Source of the DNA: Gammaproteobacteria bacterium
GTDB lineage: Bacteria > Pseudomonadota > Gammaproteobacteria > Arenicellales > Arenicellaceae
DNA length: 64,000 nt
Direction of reading: 5' to 3'
Assembly: GCA_013002025.1 (NCBI GenBank)
Contig: JABDKW010000029.1
Location: forward strand, 1 to 64,000
The stretch's first letter is position 1; every line of letters starts with the position of its first letter. The translations under genes and the position numbers were made by a program. This document shows, in pieces, positions 35,797 through 45,480 of the stretch. The notes below the pieces were generated by a model. That model was not told the origin of the DNA and searched no databases. It saw nothing but the letters and a program-made list of their open reading frames with translations.

Positions 35797-36753
35797 CTAC
35801 ATATCTTCAGAAAACAAACTACTCACTGAATCACTGACTGTGATTCGGCGAATTGATTCGCCCAGCAAGTGTGCGATCGACAATTGTCGGATCTTGTCAC
35901 TGGCTGCGGCCGCATCCGATAGAGGAATGGTGTTGGTGACCACCACTTCATCCATATCCGAGGCATTAATTCGGTTGACTGCTTCACCGGATAACACCGG
36001 ATGGGTACAGTAGGCCCTTACGGCCGTGGCACCCTTTTCTTTGAGCGCATCGGCTGCTTTACAGAGCGTGTTGGCGGTATCGACCATATCGTCAATCAAC
36101 ACGCAGCTTCGGCCGTCGACATCGCCGATCAGGTTCATGACCTTGGCGACATTTGCCTTGGGTCGCCGCTTATCAATGATGGCGAGATCAACACCGAGAC
36201 GTTTGGCCAGGGCTCTGGCACGAACCACACCACCAATATCAGGCGAAACCACCACCAGATTTTCTTCTTCCAAGCCACGAATATCATCCAGCAACACCGG
36301 TGAGCCATAGATATTATCGGTCGGTATGTCGAAGAAACCCTGAATCTGGTCGGCGTGCAAGTCCATGGTCAACACCCGGTCCGCACCGGCGGTACTGACC
36401 ATTGATGCTATTAATTTGGCGCTAATCGGCACTCTCGAATTACGTGGCCGACGATCCTGCCGTGCATATCCATAATAGGGCATGACTGCAGTGATTCGAT
36501 ACGCTGAGGAACGATTACAGGCATCGATCATCAACAATAATTCAATCAAATTTTTGTGGCTCGGTGCACAGGTCGGCTGAATAATGAAGACATCCCGGCC
36601 GCGCACATTCTCCAGAATCTCAACGGTGATTTCACCGTCACTGAATTGCTCGACGCGAGCTTGGCCCAACGGCACTTTCAGGTAATCTACCACCTGTGCA
36701 GTCAATGCGGGGTTCGCGTTGCCGCTGAATATGGTCAGATTATCAATTGACAC
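35797..36753 (-). CDS. prs: Ribose-phosphate pyrophosphokinase (PRPP synthetase)
   Basis: Makes PRPP from ribose 5-phosphate and ATP for nucleotides, His and Trp. The 318-residue product (usual length about 315) has [40 protein letters not shown]-type residues, catalytic [30 protein letters not shown] and the PRPP-binding loop [13 protein letters not shown]. The start is GTG with GGAG about 8 bases before it. It sits between tRNA-Gln and rplY, as in other gammaproteobacteria. Confidence 0.97.
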   Translation of the reverse strand: MSIDNLTIFSGNANPALTAQVVDYLKVPLGQARVEQFSDGEITVEILENVRGRDVFIIQPTCAPSHKNLIELLLMIDACNRSSAYRITAVMPYYGYARQDRRPRNSRVPISAKLIASMVSTAGADRVLTMDLHADQIQGFFDIPTDNIYGSPVLLDDIRGLEEENLVVVSPDIGGVVRARALAKRLGVDLAIIDKRRPKANVAKVMNLIGDVDGRSCVLIDDMVDTANTLCKAADALKEKGATAVRAYCTHPVLSGEAVNRINASDMDEVVVTNTIPLSDAAAASDKIRQLSIAHLLGESIRRITVSDSVSSLFSEDM

Positions 36754-36845
36754 TGGAGCTCTCCCGGTTACCGTATGAGCAAGTTTGGTACATTAAATCG
36801 ACGGCTGGTAAAAACGCTGGCTTAGCCAGTCGATAGGATAAAGTT

Positions 36846-36921
36846 TGGCTGGGGTGGAAGGATTCGAACCTTCGAATGCCGGAATCAAAATCCGGTGCCT
36901 TAACCACTTGGCCACACCCCA
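36846..36921 (-). tRNA. tRNA-Gln (anticodon TTG)
   Basis: 76 bases including an encoded CCA (the minus strand ends GGGGTGG-type acceptor pairing, then GCCA). The minus-strand sequence begins TGGGGTGTGGCCAAGTGG, has the anticodon arm CCGGATTTTGATTCCGG with TTG in the loop, and a T arm with GGTTCGAATCC. Acceptor TGGGGTG pairs with CACCCCA. The placement next to prs and ispE is the classical gammaproteobacterial one. It reads CAA and, by wobble, CAG. Confidence 0.97.
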
Positions 36922-36940
36922 GTGTGCAAACTTTTAACTA

Positions 36941-36970
36941 AATTGAACTTATTTGAACTTATTTGAACTA
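36941..36970 (+). repeat. Three tandem 10-base repeats upstream of tRNA-Gln
   Basis: Three near-identical units AATTGAACTT, ATTTGAACTT and ATTTGAACTA lie head to tail in the spacer between the ispE stop and the 5' end of tRNA-Gln. They cover the zone where the tRNA promoter upstream element would be. The unit matches the helical period, so it may be an UP-like or protein-binding element, or slippage. Confidence 0.6.
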
Positions 36971-37001
36971 AGCAGAAATCGCCGAGTTAAGTTTAGCGCG
37001 G

Positions 37002-37868
37002 CTATTCCTGCGGCCAGTTAAGCGGATCAAACAGAGGGTGTTGATTCAAACCCCGGGCAACGAACGCACTGGTGTTGACGGGTTTCTGCTGCAACAGCTC
37101 CAGACCTTGTTGACGACTCAACAGCGGTAAAAATACCGACCCGCCGGAGCCGCTCATTCGGGCAGGTCCGAATTCACTTAGCCACTCCAACACAGCTTTG
37201 ACCTCGGGATAGTCAGCGCAGACTAAATCCTGCAACTGATTTTCCCCAAATAAGGTGGTCTCACCCTGCTCGAGAGCGCGTATTTTCTTCATCTGGGGGC
37301 GTGCTGTCAAATGTTTATGGGCAAAAATGTCGGCCGTGGAAACTGGCCTTTGCGGGGTCACCACAAGCAGCCATTTTTCCGCCAATTCAATGGGCGTCAA
37401 AATCTCCCCCACACCCTCGGCCCAGGCAGCCTGCCCCATAATGAAAACCGGCACATCGGCACCCAATTGCAAACCTAGCCGCGCTAACTGTTCACGCGAC
37501 AATCCGGTACCCCATAAGTGATTCAGCGCCAGCAAAGTGGTCGCCGCGTTAGAACTACCTCCGCCTAACCCACCGCCCATCGGCAAACATTTCTCAAGCC
37601 CAATTTCGACCCCTGGCTTAGCGTCCGCACGGCCTTGTAATAAGCGCGCCGCCCGCAGGCATATGTCAACATCTTCAGTAAAGCCGAAGTCATAGCTACG
37701 AGTAATTTGACCAGTGTCATTGACCGCAAACGTCATGCTGTCGCCGTAATCAAGGAACTGGAACACCGTTTGCAGCAAATGATAGCCGTCTGACCGCTTG
37801 CCAACGACGTGCAGAAACCAATTAATCTTTGCCGGGGCCGGCCAGCCGGATGCGCTTAGCTGGTCCAC
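37002..37868 (-). CDS. ispE: 4-diphosphocytidyl-2-C-methyl-D-erythritol kinase
   Basis: GHMP kinase that phosphorylates CDP-methylerythritol in the MEP isoprenoid pathway. The 288-residue product has WPAPAKINWFLHVVGKRSDGYH at the start (substrate-binding), the ATP-binding PMGGGLGGGSSNAATTLLAL, and a conserved ARMSGSGGSVF (GSG motif) near the end. The start is GTG and the gene begins 4 bases after the lolB stop, so the two are co-transcribed; tRNA-Gln follows. Confidence 0.96.
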   Translation of the reverse strand: MDQLSASGWPAPAKINWFLHVVGKRSDGYHLLQTVFQFLDYGDSMTFAVNDTGQITRSYDFGFTEDVDICLRAARLLQGRADAKPGVEIGLEKCLPMGGGLGGGSSNAATTLLALNHLWGTGLSREQLARLGLQLGADVPVFIMGQAAWAEGVGEILTPIELAEKWLLVVTPQRPVSTADIFAHKHLTARPQMKKIRALEQGETTLFGENQLQDLVCADYPEVKAVLEWLSEFGPARMSGSGGSVFLPLLSRQQGLELLQQKPVNTSAFVARGLNQHPLFDPLNWPQE

Positions 37869-37872
37869 TTGT

Positions 37873-38496
37873 TTACCACTGCCACTGACGAGCGACTAAT
37901 CTAACCTTTATCTTGCCCCGTGCAACTTGCTTGCTGGCCGTTATATGGCGCGGGCGATCACGGGATTGGTCTTGACTGCTGTACTCTCGATAATCTGCAA
38001 ACTCGATGCGCCAGCCCAACTGTTCCAACACGCCCAACCGGGCCTGCCCATCAAGGCGGTACCGAAATGGTGTATCAGGTATCGGTTGCCCCCAAAGCCA
38101 GGCGGGCAACGCATCGACGGGAATCGGCCAACCGATAATGTCGGTTAACAGGCGCTCCGCGCTGGCGCCGCGGTACTGGACGCCGCGCTGATCGCTAAGC
38201 TGTACACCGTAATCGTCAAACTCGATTGTGATGGCCCCCGCACCAAACGGGCCAAACAGTTTTAAGTGATTACTTTGATCGCGATACTGCCAGACTAGAT
38301 TGGCTTGCTCGCTCAATTCGGGGGTCCGGATACCCACTTTGGCATCAAATCTCCAATGTGAGGATATTGCCGCCTCAGGAAGACCGCTAAAATCTGATCG
38401 CCATGCAGATTGGGGCTCTGGCTCGGGCGCGTGCTGACACGCGGCAGTTAAGAGCAACGCGCTGAGTAGCAGCGATAAACGGAGAATCCTGTTCAA
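37873..38496 (-). CDS. lolB: Outer-membrane lipoprotein sorting factor LolB
   Basis: Receives lipoproteins from periplasmic LolA and inserts them into the outer membrane. The 207-residue product has a lipoprotein signal peptide with LLTAACQH (Cys20) and WRFDAKVGIRTPE and NLVWQYRDQSNHLKLFGPFGAGAI, typical of LolB strands; it is itself a lipoprotein. The start is TTG, 19 bases after the TPR gene stop. Order TPR gene-lolB-ispE is conserved in pseudomonad-type genomes. Confidence 0.92.
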   Translation of the reverse strand: MNRILRLSLLLSALLLTAACQHAPEPEPQSAWRSDFSGLPEAAISSHWRFDAKVGIRTPELSEQANLVWQYRDQSNHLKLFGPFGAGAITIEFDDYGVQLSDQRGVQYRGASAERLLTDIIGWPIPVDALPAWLWGQPIPDTPFRYRLDGQARLGVLEQLGWRIEFADYREYSSQDQSRDRPRHITASKQVARGKIKVRLVARQWQW

Positions 38497-38515
38497 TGCA
38501 TTAACAGGCTAGCGC

Positions 38516-40276
38516 TCAGGAGTCGTTCTGCGGGGAGACGCCATAACGCTCGATAGTGCTCTTGAGTAACGGGTTTTGCGCATCAATTTGCAAACCATTA
38601 CGCCACACTTCGCGCGCTTCTTCCTGCTCACCCGACTCCCACAATACTTCTCCGAGGTGGGCCGCAATTTCAACTTCCTGCCCCACCCCAAAGGCTTCTT
38701 TCAGGTAGCCAATGGCAGCTTCATAATCCTGCAGCCGGTACAGCACCCAGCCCATACTATCTAAAATATGCGCATCATTTGGCCGCAGCTCAAGTGCTCT
38801 GCCGATTAAATCGCGCGCTTCTTCATAGCGGTCGGTTCGATCAGCCAAGGTATAACCCAGGGCATTCAGAGCATTGGCGTGGTCGGGCCGCTGCTCGAGA
38901 ATGAAGCGAAAGTCCTGTTCGGCTGTGTCAATAAGGTCAAGCTCCGCCGCCACCAGTCCACGCGCGTACCGAAGTTCGATATTGTCGGGCAAATAGGCCA
39001 GAGTCTCATTGACATAGGCCAGGGCTTCCTCATGCTCATGCGCCTGCATCAGCAAATAATGACGCGCAACGGCGATTTCGACGTACTCCGCCTGGGTAAC
39101 CGGGTTTAAAGCACGCAAGGTGATTAACGCCGATTTCAAACCATTGGTGTAGTAGCGCATATTGGCCACTTGCAGCTGCGCCCTGAAAAAATTCTGGTCG
39201 CTAGCTATCAGGCTGTAATGGCGCTCGGCCTTCTTGTAATCCTTAGCCTGAACCGCCCTGCGTGCCAGCGCCCAACGCACTTCCTCGTCAGTCGGGTCTA
39301 ACTGCAAAGCCTGCTCGTAGTAGGTATCGGCCAGGACACCCAACTCCAGCTGCTCGGCTAAGGCAGCCGCATAACTCAGAGCGGAACCGTTTTCGGGTTG
39401 CAGCTCCAGAACCTCCTGCACCACCGCCAGCGCTTCTGCATAAGACTCAGCCCGTGCCAGTTCGGCCGCCAGATTCATCCGCATTGCGGTCGATTGTGGA
39501 TGAGCCTCAACAAACTCCCTGATATAGGTCATCAGCTGTTCATGCTCACCCTTCTGGCGCAATATGCTGGCCTTCATTTGCGCCGCCAAATCCCAATCAG
39601 GGCGCAGCGCCAGCGCGTCATCTATCCACTGTTGCGCCGCTGTCTCAAGCTCAAAGTTGTCTGCTACATAGGCAGCGCTTAGTAGTACCTGTGCCGAATC
39701 GGGGTTGCGCTCCACAAAATCAGAGACGATTTTAATCGCGGCGTCGCTGTTATCCTGACGCACCAGAAGTCCCGCCACCCGCTTGACGTGTTCATCAATG
39801 TTCAGGTCACCCTGTTCACGATCAAAACTTTGTAACGCCTGCTCAATTTCGCCGGCGCCCACCAATGCCAATTGCAAGGTTGTGTTGGCATCCGCGTTCT
39901 CAGCTTGCAATTCCACCCACAGGCTAGCCGCAGTCACGGCATCGTCATACTGATCAATTCGCAGCGCCAACAGTGCAGCGAGGCGGGCGACACGCGGGTC
40001 ACGACTGCTGGTGGCGGCGCTTAGGGCGTTCTGCAATGCAATCGACCAGTGGCCCTGATAGGACGCAATATTGGCGGTGAGCAATGAACCCAACAGGTCC
40101 GCATCCAGTTCTAAATTTGGTAAATCTTCGAGATTACTGGTTACGTCATCAGGCTCAGTCTTGGTCTGCTCCTGCTGCTCAGCCGTGGCTGTTGCAACGG
40201 GCGGGGCCTGTAGCCGTGGGGTGACGGCGCAGGCCGCCAGCAACAAGCACAGCAACAAACAGGTGCCACGGGCCAT
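38516..40276 (-). CDS. TPR-repeat lipoprotein (PA4667-like)
   Basis: A lipoprotein of 586 residues: MARGTCLLLCLLLAACA gives a lipobox with Cys16, then an Ala/Gln/Thr/Pro-rich linker and a long alpha-solenoid of tetratricopeptide repeats (for example ALSYAAALAEQLELGVLADTYYEQALQLDP and ANALNALGYTLADRTDRYEEARDLIGRALELRP). Likely an outer-membrane, periplasm-facing scaffold. The start at 40276 is chosen for the signal peptide; the frame can extend upstream to a TTG at 40354. It is first in TPR-lolB-ispE and divergent from a membrane-protein gene. Confidence 0.88.
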   Translation of the reverse strand: MARGTCLLLCLLLAACAVTPRLQAPPVATATAEQQEQTKTEPDDVTSNLEDLPNLELDADLLGSLLTANIASYQGHWSIALQNALSAATSSRDPRVARLAALLALRIDQYDDAVTAASLWVELQAENADANTTLQLALVGAGEIEQALQSFDREQGDLNIDEHVKRVAGLLVRQDNSDAAIKIVSDFVERNPDSAQVLLSAAYVADNFELETAAQQWIDDALALRPDWDLAAQMKASILRQKGEHEQLMTYIREFVEAHPQSTAMRMNLAAELARAESYAEALAVVQEVLELQPENGSALSYAAALAEQLELGVLADTYYEQALQLDPTDEEVRWALARRAVQAKDYKKAERHYSLIASDQNFFRAQLQVANMRYYTNGLKSALITLRALNPVTQAEYVEIAVARHYLLMQAHEHEEALAYVNETLAYLPDNIELRYARGLVAAELDLIDTAEQDFRFILEQRPDHANALNALGYTLADRTDRYEEARDLIGRALELRPNDAHILDSMGWVLYRLQDYEAAIGYLKEAFGVGQEVEIAAHLGEVLWESGEQEEAREVWRNGLQIDAQNPLLKSTIERYGVSPQNDS

Positions 40277-40427
40277 GTAGCGCGATAGGCTGGTAAATTT
40301 TATAGCGGGAAGGTTTCGCAAATCGATGATCAAAACTGCAACAGAATGACACAATTATATACTTAACTTTAATTGAGCGAGTAATTACAATCTTGGCATC
40401 TTCCGCGCCTCGCCCATTAGGGCTGTT

Positions 40428-42149
40428 ATGGTCGGCGCCCAATCGGATCGATTTCCATCATCGTTGTGTTTCATGCTCAATAGCCTGCTCGTTTTACTCG
40501 CCGCCGCGGCATTCATTGTGTTTGGCTACGTCAGCCTGTTACGCATTATCTGGAAACAACATGCGGCGGACGGATTGTCCGTGCGCTTGGTCAGCGTATT
40601 TAAAGACCCACAAAGTTTTCTCACTCTGCTCGGTGGCAGTGCAATATTTTTAGCCTTGCCCGCCACCAGCCTACTGCTTTTCTGGGGCTGGGGACCGGCA
40701 TTGTTGTGGTTGATGATTTTTCACCTATTGGTCGAAACAATTATCAATATAAACTTCGGCGCCGATCAGACCCCCATTACCCTCCAGCAAGCACTACAAC
40801 GCAGGGGTAAGAGCGGCCCGCTGTCAGCCAGCATCGTGCTTGCCTGGGAGGTTTTAATCGTGTTGGTCGTGGCGATCGTGCTGGCCCAATTGGCATCTAT
40901 GCTGGATCAGCAGCCTGGCTTGATCTGGGCTCTGCTGAGCCTATGGCCTGCTTTTCTAATCTATCGCCATGCGCCGCAATTTATGTCTGCAGCTGTGCGC
41001 CGTGTTCTAACCGGTGCCTGCATTGCGCTCGGATTGGTTTTGGCTGACACCTTAGGTATGGCCATCTACGGCTCATGGTCTCCGTTTGGCATGCAGTTGG
41101 ACTGGCTGGCGCTAAATAACGCCACTGGCGCTGCTCTGTTTCTCATGGTGGGTACGGCCCTGGTGCACCGTAACCCAAACACGGCGGCGCCGCTGGCGAC
41201 TTTGAGCGGCTACGTTTGGGTAATGTTGGTATCCCTGCTGGTGTTCTTTGTTATATGGAATCAGCCGACCCTGGACGCACCGCTGCACAGTTTGCGCGAA
41301 CGTTCAGCCGATTTGCCGGCGATGATAAATATTAACTTACTGTTATTTGGTAGTACGCTGCTAGTCTTGTGGCGGTTGCTCGCAGAGCTGGCCGACCCCG
41401 CCGTGAGGAGTAGTGAGACAGCACCGGCGCAACGCTTTGCACAGTGGCAGGGCCTCGGCCTATTTAATCTGCTGCTCTCTGCATTGTTAGTACTGTCATT
41501 AGGCGCCGCCTTGGGCATCGGCGCCTGGAAAACGCATTATCTGCAGTGGACGCAATCGTTGAATTTGCTGCATCAATTCGAGTTGAGCCTCACTAGCCTT
41601 TTCGAGCTGGCCAGTAACCAGCACGACATCGGCCACCTGTTTCATACGGTGTTTATGGCCATGCTATGCATTGCCGGCCTGCGACTGTTGCTGACCTCCA
41701 TTAGCGGGTTACGCGCCATCGTTCCCACGCTGCCTGCTAATTGTTCGGCGGCGGTTTATTTGCGCCGCTCAGGCGTATTGCACGCGGCCATCATTTTCAT
41801 TCTGGTCTGTTACTTCGTGGAGCGCGGCGTCAGCCTCAATTGGTGGTGGCTTTGCGGCGCACTGGCGTGGTGGTTATTGTGCGATCTGCTAGTCACCGCC
41901 GCGCAAATGCAAGCGGACCAGCCGGCAACTGCCGCACACGTGATTTTTAATTCGCTTTGCGTAATATTGATTGGATTAGGCGGCTATCAACTGATTTGGT
42001 CAGCGCTAGCAGCGGCGGCAAATGACCAAGCCCTTCTGGCGCTCGGCATCGGCGCAATTCTCTGCCTGTCATTGGCCGGTTGGCGCGCTGCCACAGCGCC
42101 CTTGCTAAGACCGTTCAGGGAGCTACGCAAACCTAAACCGCTGCAGTAA
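40428..42149 (+). CDS. Polytopic membrane protein, possible divergent CstA relative
   Basis: A 573-residue protein that is almost wholly hydrophobic, with about 13-14 predicted membrane helices. An early block DPQSFLTLLGGSAIFLALPAT, then WGWGPALLWLMIFHLLVETIININFGAD, recalls the layout of carbon-starvation transporter CstA (peptide or pyruvate uptake), where the second segment would align with the AGAVHDF helix. Key CstA residues are not retained, so homology is only suggested. ATG 40428 has AGGG six bases before; ATG 40473 is an alternative. It is located between the TPR-lolB block and hemA, where related genomes usually have no gene. Confidence 0.6.
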   Translation: MVGAQSDRFPSSLCFMLNSLLVLLAAAAFIVFGYVSLLRIIWKQHAADGLSVRLVSVFKDPQSFLTLLGGSAIFLALPATSLLLFWGWGPALLWLMIFHLLVETIININFGADQTPITLQQALQRRGKSGPLSASIVLAWEVLIVLVVAIVLAQLASMLDQQPGLIWALLSLWPAFLIYRHAPQFMSAAVRRVLTGACIALGLVLADTLGMAIYGSWSPFGMQLDWLALNNATGAALFLMVGTALVHRNPNTAAPLATLSGYVWVMLVSLLVFFVIWNQPTLDAPLHSLRERSADLPAMININLLLFGSTLLVLWRLLAELADPAVRSSETAPAQRFAQWQGLGLFNLLLSALLVLSLGAALGIGAWKTHYLQWTQSLNLLHQFELSLTSLFELASNQHDIGHLFHTVFMAMLCIAGLRLLLTSISGLRAIVPTLPANCSAAVYLRRSGVLHAAIIFILVCYFVERGVSLNWWWLCGALAWWLLCDLLVTAAQMQADQPATAAHVIFNSLCVILIGLGGYQLIWSALAAAANDQALLALGIGAILCLSLAGWRAATAPLLRPFRELRKPKPLQ

Positions 42150-42262
42150 ATTTCTTGCGCTATCGGGCGCGTAATGCTGACACAGCGGGAATATTCCCTG
42201 CAAATCTGAAAAACAGTTAAAATAGTGCACTAGCCCAATCAATCGGGCCGGTTGCGAATTAT

Positions 42263-43519
42263 ATGCACGTTCTATCCGTAGGCTTAAATCATTCAACTGC
42301 TCCGCTGGCTGTGCGCGAACGTGCGGCTGTGGGCGCTGAGCATCTGGAAGATGCGCTGGCAGACATCGCACGGCGCGAACATATAGCCGAAGCCACCCTG
42401 TTGTCGACCTGTAATCGGACCGAATTGTATTGTCGCGTCGACCAGCGCGGCATCTCCGCTGCTACGAACTGGCTGTGCGACTTCCATCAGTTACAGCGCA
42501 ACGAGGTGGAACCGTATCTATACGCATTTCCTGATCAGCAGGCGGTACGACATGCATTTCGGGTTGCGGCGGGGCTCGACTCGATGATTCTCGGCGAACC
42601 GCAAATTTTAGGGCAAATGAAATCCGCCTTCGCCAAGGCACACCGCGGCGGTCACACGGGCAAGGTGTTGAATCGTCTTTTTCAGACGACTTTCTCAGTT
42701 GCCAAGGAAGTGCGCAGCACTACCACCATCGGTGCGCAGAGTGTGTCAGTGGCCGCCACCGCCGTCACTCTGGCTCGCCAGATATTTTCAGACTTATCCA
42801 AACAAACCGTGTTGCTGGTGGGAGCTGGCGAGACCATCGAACTGGTTTGCCGACACCTGTACGCACAGGGTGTCAGAAATTTAATTGTCGCCAATCGCTC
42901 GGCTGCCAGAGCTGAAAATTTAATCGCAGAGTTCGGGGCACAGGCAATTTCATTAGACGAACTGTCAACCCGCTTACCCGACGCGGATATTGTTATAAGC
43001 TCCACGGCCAGCACTTTGCCGATTCTTGGTAAGGGCGCGTTTGAAACGGCCCTGAAATCACGTCGCAAACGGGCCATGTTAGTGGTGGACCTCGCCATCC
43101 CCAGAGACGTTGAAGAGCAGGTGGGCGACCTCAAAAACGTCTATTTATATACCGTCGATGATCTGCAACAGGTTGTCAGCGAAAACCTGCAGGCTCGTCA
43201 GGCAGCCGCTTTAGACGCGGAAAAAATCGTCGATTCGCAAACACATCAGTTTATGCAGTGGTTTGAAAACCTGCAGGCCGTACCCACATTGACGGAATTA
43301 CGTGACCATACCTCCGAGCTGACTGAATCGGAACTGGCACAAGCCCGCAGGCGACTGCGTGCTGGCGAAGACGCGGAAGTGGTGCTACAACATTTTGCCC
43401 ACGCCCTGTCACGCAAATTTATGCATAACCCGACCGAGTCATTGCGCCAAAATCAAGACCAGGATTTCCTAGCCGCAACGCGTGAGCTGTTTGGCCTGCC
43501 ACCCATCGACAAAAACTAA
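42263..43519 (+). CDS. hemA: Glutamyl-tRNA reductase
   Basis: First committed step of C5 tetrapyrrole synthesis: glutamyl-tRNA(Glu) to glutamate-1-semialdehyde with NADPH. The 418-residue protein has the catalytic Cys in LLSTCNRTELYCRV, then GLDSMILGEPQILGQMK, the NADPH domain VLLVGAGETIELVCRHL and the C-terminal dimerisation helices QFMQWFEN onwards. Length matches the E. coli protein (418). It starts hemA-prfA-prmC. Confidence 0.98.
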   Translation: MHVLSVGLNHSTAPLAVRERAAVGAEHLEDALADIARREHIAEATLLSTCNRTELYCRVDQRGISAATNWLCDFHQLQRNEVEPYLYAFPDQQAVRHAFRVAAGLDSMILGEPQILGQMKSAFAKAHRGGHTGKVLNRLFQTTFSVAKEVRSTTTIGAQSVSVAATAVTLARQIFSDLSKQTVLLVGAGETIELVCRHLYAQGVRNLIVANRSAARAENLIAEFGAQAISLDELSTRLPDADIVISSTASTLPILGKGAFETALKSRRKRAMLVVDLAIPRDVEEQVGDLKNVYLYTVDDLQQVVSENLQARQAAALDAEKIVDSQTHQFMQWFENLQAVPTLTELRDHTSELTESELAQARRRLRAGEDAEVVLQHFAHALSRKFMHNPTESLRQNQDQDFLAATRELFGLPPIDKN

Positions 43520-43537
43520 CCAAGGCGGGCGAAAAAC

Positions 43538-44626
43538 GTGAAAGACTCGATTCGGCTGAAGCTGGAAAATCTGACCGAGCGTCAGGAGGAATTGAATGCG
43601 CTGCTGTCCGACCCGGAAACACAGAGTGATCAGAACACCTTTCGGCGCTTCAGTATTGAGTTGGCCGAGATCGGCCCGGTAATCGAAAACTATCTGCAAT
43701 ACCGTGGGCTGGAGGAAGATGCCGCGGCCGCTCGCGCAATGCTGGAAGAAGACGATAAGGAAATGCGCAAGATGGCGCAGGATGAACTGACAGAAATTGA
43801 ACAACGCCAAGGCGATTTACTGGCTGACTTACAAAAGCTGCTGTTGCCCAAGGACCCCAACGACGACAACAATATTTTCCTCGAGATTCGCGCAGGTACC
43901 GGGGGCGATGAGGCGGCCATCTTTTCGGGTGACCTGTTCAAGATGTATTCCGCCTATGCCGAATCTCAAGGCTGGAAGGTAGAAGTCCTAAGCAAAAGCG
44001 AAGGTGAGCACGGCGGCTACAAAGAAATAATTTCGCGTGTCGAAGGTCGTGGCGCCTTCTCCAAACTAAAATTTGAATCCGGCGCTCATCGGGTGCAACG
44101 CGTACCTGAAACGGAAACACAGGGCCGGGTACACACGTCGGCCTGTACTGTGGCTATCCTGCCGGAGGTGGATGAAGTGGGTGAAGATATGGAAATTAAC
44201 CCGGCCGATCTGCGGGTAGATACTTACCGCGCTTCTGGCTCCGGTGGCCAACACGTTAATAAAACCGATAGTGCGATTCGTTTGACCCACCTGCCGACCG
44301 GCACCGTGGTGGAGTGCCAGGATGAGCGTTCTCAACATAAAAATCGTGCCCGCGCCATGTCGATGTTAAAGGCGCGGATTTTAGATGCGGAACGTCAGGC
44401 ACAACAAAATGAACAGGCTGAGACACGTAAGAACCTGGTCGGCAGTGGCGACCGCTCAGAAAGAATACGCACGTACAATTTTCCGCAAGGCCGGGTTACC
44501 GATCACCGGATTAATTTAACCCTGTATAAGCTCGACACGGTGATGGCTGGTGCACTGGGCGAGGTTATAGATCCACTTACCGCGGAACATCAGGCCAACC
44601 TGCTGGCTGACCTCAGTGAGCAATGA
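43538..44626 (+). CDS. prfA: Peptide chain release factor 1
   Basis: Terminates translation at UAA and UAG. The 362-residue product from GTG 43538 has the GGQ hydrolysis motif in [19 protein letters not shown] and the codon-recognition region near [15 protein letters not shown]-type residues, including the PxT-like sequence in [16 protein letters not shown]. It overlaps prmC by 11 bases; PrmC methylates the Gln of the GGQ motif, so co-expression is functional. Confidence 0.97.
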   Translation: MKDSIRLKLENLTERQEELNALLSDPETQSDQNTFRRFSIELAEIGPVIENYLQYRGLEEDAAAARAMLEEDDKEMRKMAQDELTEIEQRQGDLLADLQKLLLPKDPNDDNNIFLEIRAGTGGDEAAIFSGDLFKMYSAYAESQGWKVEVLSKSEGEHGGYKEIISRVEGRGAFSKLKFESGAHRVQRVPETETQGRVHTSACTVAILPEVDEVGEDMEINPADLRVDTYRASGSGGQHVNKTDSAIRLTHLPTGTVVECQDERSQHKNRARAMSMLKARILDAERQAQQNEQAETRKNLVGSGDRSERIRTYNFPQGRVTDHRINLTLYKLDTVMAGALGEVIDPLTAEHQANLLADLSEQ

Positions 44627-45467
44627 GCCGGAGATTAGCTACGCGGATTTAATTCAGCGGGCCAAACAACAACTTTACGACAGCTCCGAAACGCCGCGTA
44701 TTGATGCCGAGGTGCTACTGCAGCATGTGCTGAATAAACCGCTGGCCTGGTTGCTCACGCATGGCGACCAAATTGCCGAACCAGAGCACTTGGTTGATTT
44801 CAATGCGCTGATTGCTCGACGCCAGACCGGTGAACCGATCGCCTACCTGACCGGCGTGCGCGAGTTCTGGTCATTGGAGCTGGCCGTGTCTCCCGCGGTA
44901 CTGATCCCGCGCCCCGACACCGAAGTGTTAGTTGAGCAGGCCCTGGTACTGCTGCCAGCGGATAGGGCAATCAAGGTGCTTGATCTTGGTACCGGCAGCG
45001 GCGCCATTGCTTTGGCACTCGCCAAGGAACGCCCATTGGCAACGGTTACAGCCGTGGATAGCAGCATGGCGGCTCTGGATATCGCTCGTCTCAACGCCAC
45101 TACTGCGCAACTCAAGAATATTGAATTTATTAAAAGTGATTGGTTCTCGGCTCTCGAAGGTCAGCGTTTTAACTTGATTGCTGCCAACCCGCCCTATGTA
45201 GCAGAAGGCGACCCGCACCTGGGCCGGGGCGATCTGCGCTTTGAGCCAGACCTCGCCTTAGCCAGTGGAGCAGATGGGCTGCAGGCATTGCGGCACATTA
45301 TTGAGCAGGCGCCCAATCATCTTGAAGACAATGGCGCGCTACTGGTGGAGCACGGTTACGACCAGGAGGACGCGGTGGCGAGATTAATGGACCAGCAAGG
45401 CTTATCCCGGAAACGGTGTTTTCGAGATTTAAACGATTTACCGCGTTGCAGTTTGGCCCTTATATAA
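44616..45467 (+). CDS. prmC: Release-factor glutamine N5-methyltransferase
   Basis: Methylates the GGQ glutamine of RF1 and RF2. The 283-residue product has the AdoMet motif [20 protein letters not shown], the catalytic NPPY motif in [10 protein letters not shown], and the family-typical [25 protein letters not shown] upstream. The start is GTG 44616, overlapping prfA by 11 bases, indicating coupling. It follows hemA-prfA in the conserved order. Confidence 0.96.
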   Translation: MSNEPEISYADLIQRAKQQLYDSSETPRIDAEVLLQHVLNKPLAWLLTHGDQIAEPEHLVDFNALIARRQTGEPIAYLTGVREFWSLELAVSPAVLIPRPDTEVLVEQALVLLPADRAIKVLDLGTGSGAIALALAKERPLATVTAVDSSMAALDIARLNATTAQLKNIEFIKSDWFSALEGQRFNLIAANPPYVAEGDPHLGRGDLRFEPDLALASGADGLQALRHIIEQAPNHLEDNGALLVEHGYDQEDAVARLMDQQGLSRKRCFRDLNDLPRCSLALI

Positions 45468-45480
45468 TGAGCTTGGAATC

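Noticed and set aside
36840-36975. Attachment-site scar or integrated element at tRNA-Gln
   Set aside because: No integrase, no direct repeat of the tRNA 3' end, and flanking genes are the conserved ones.
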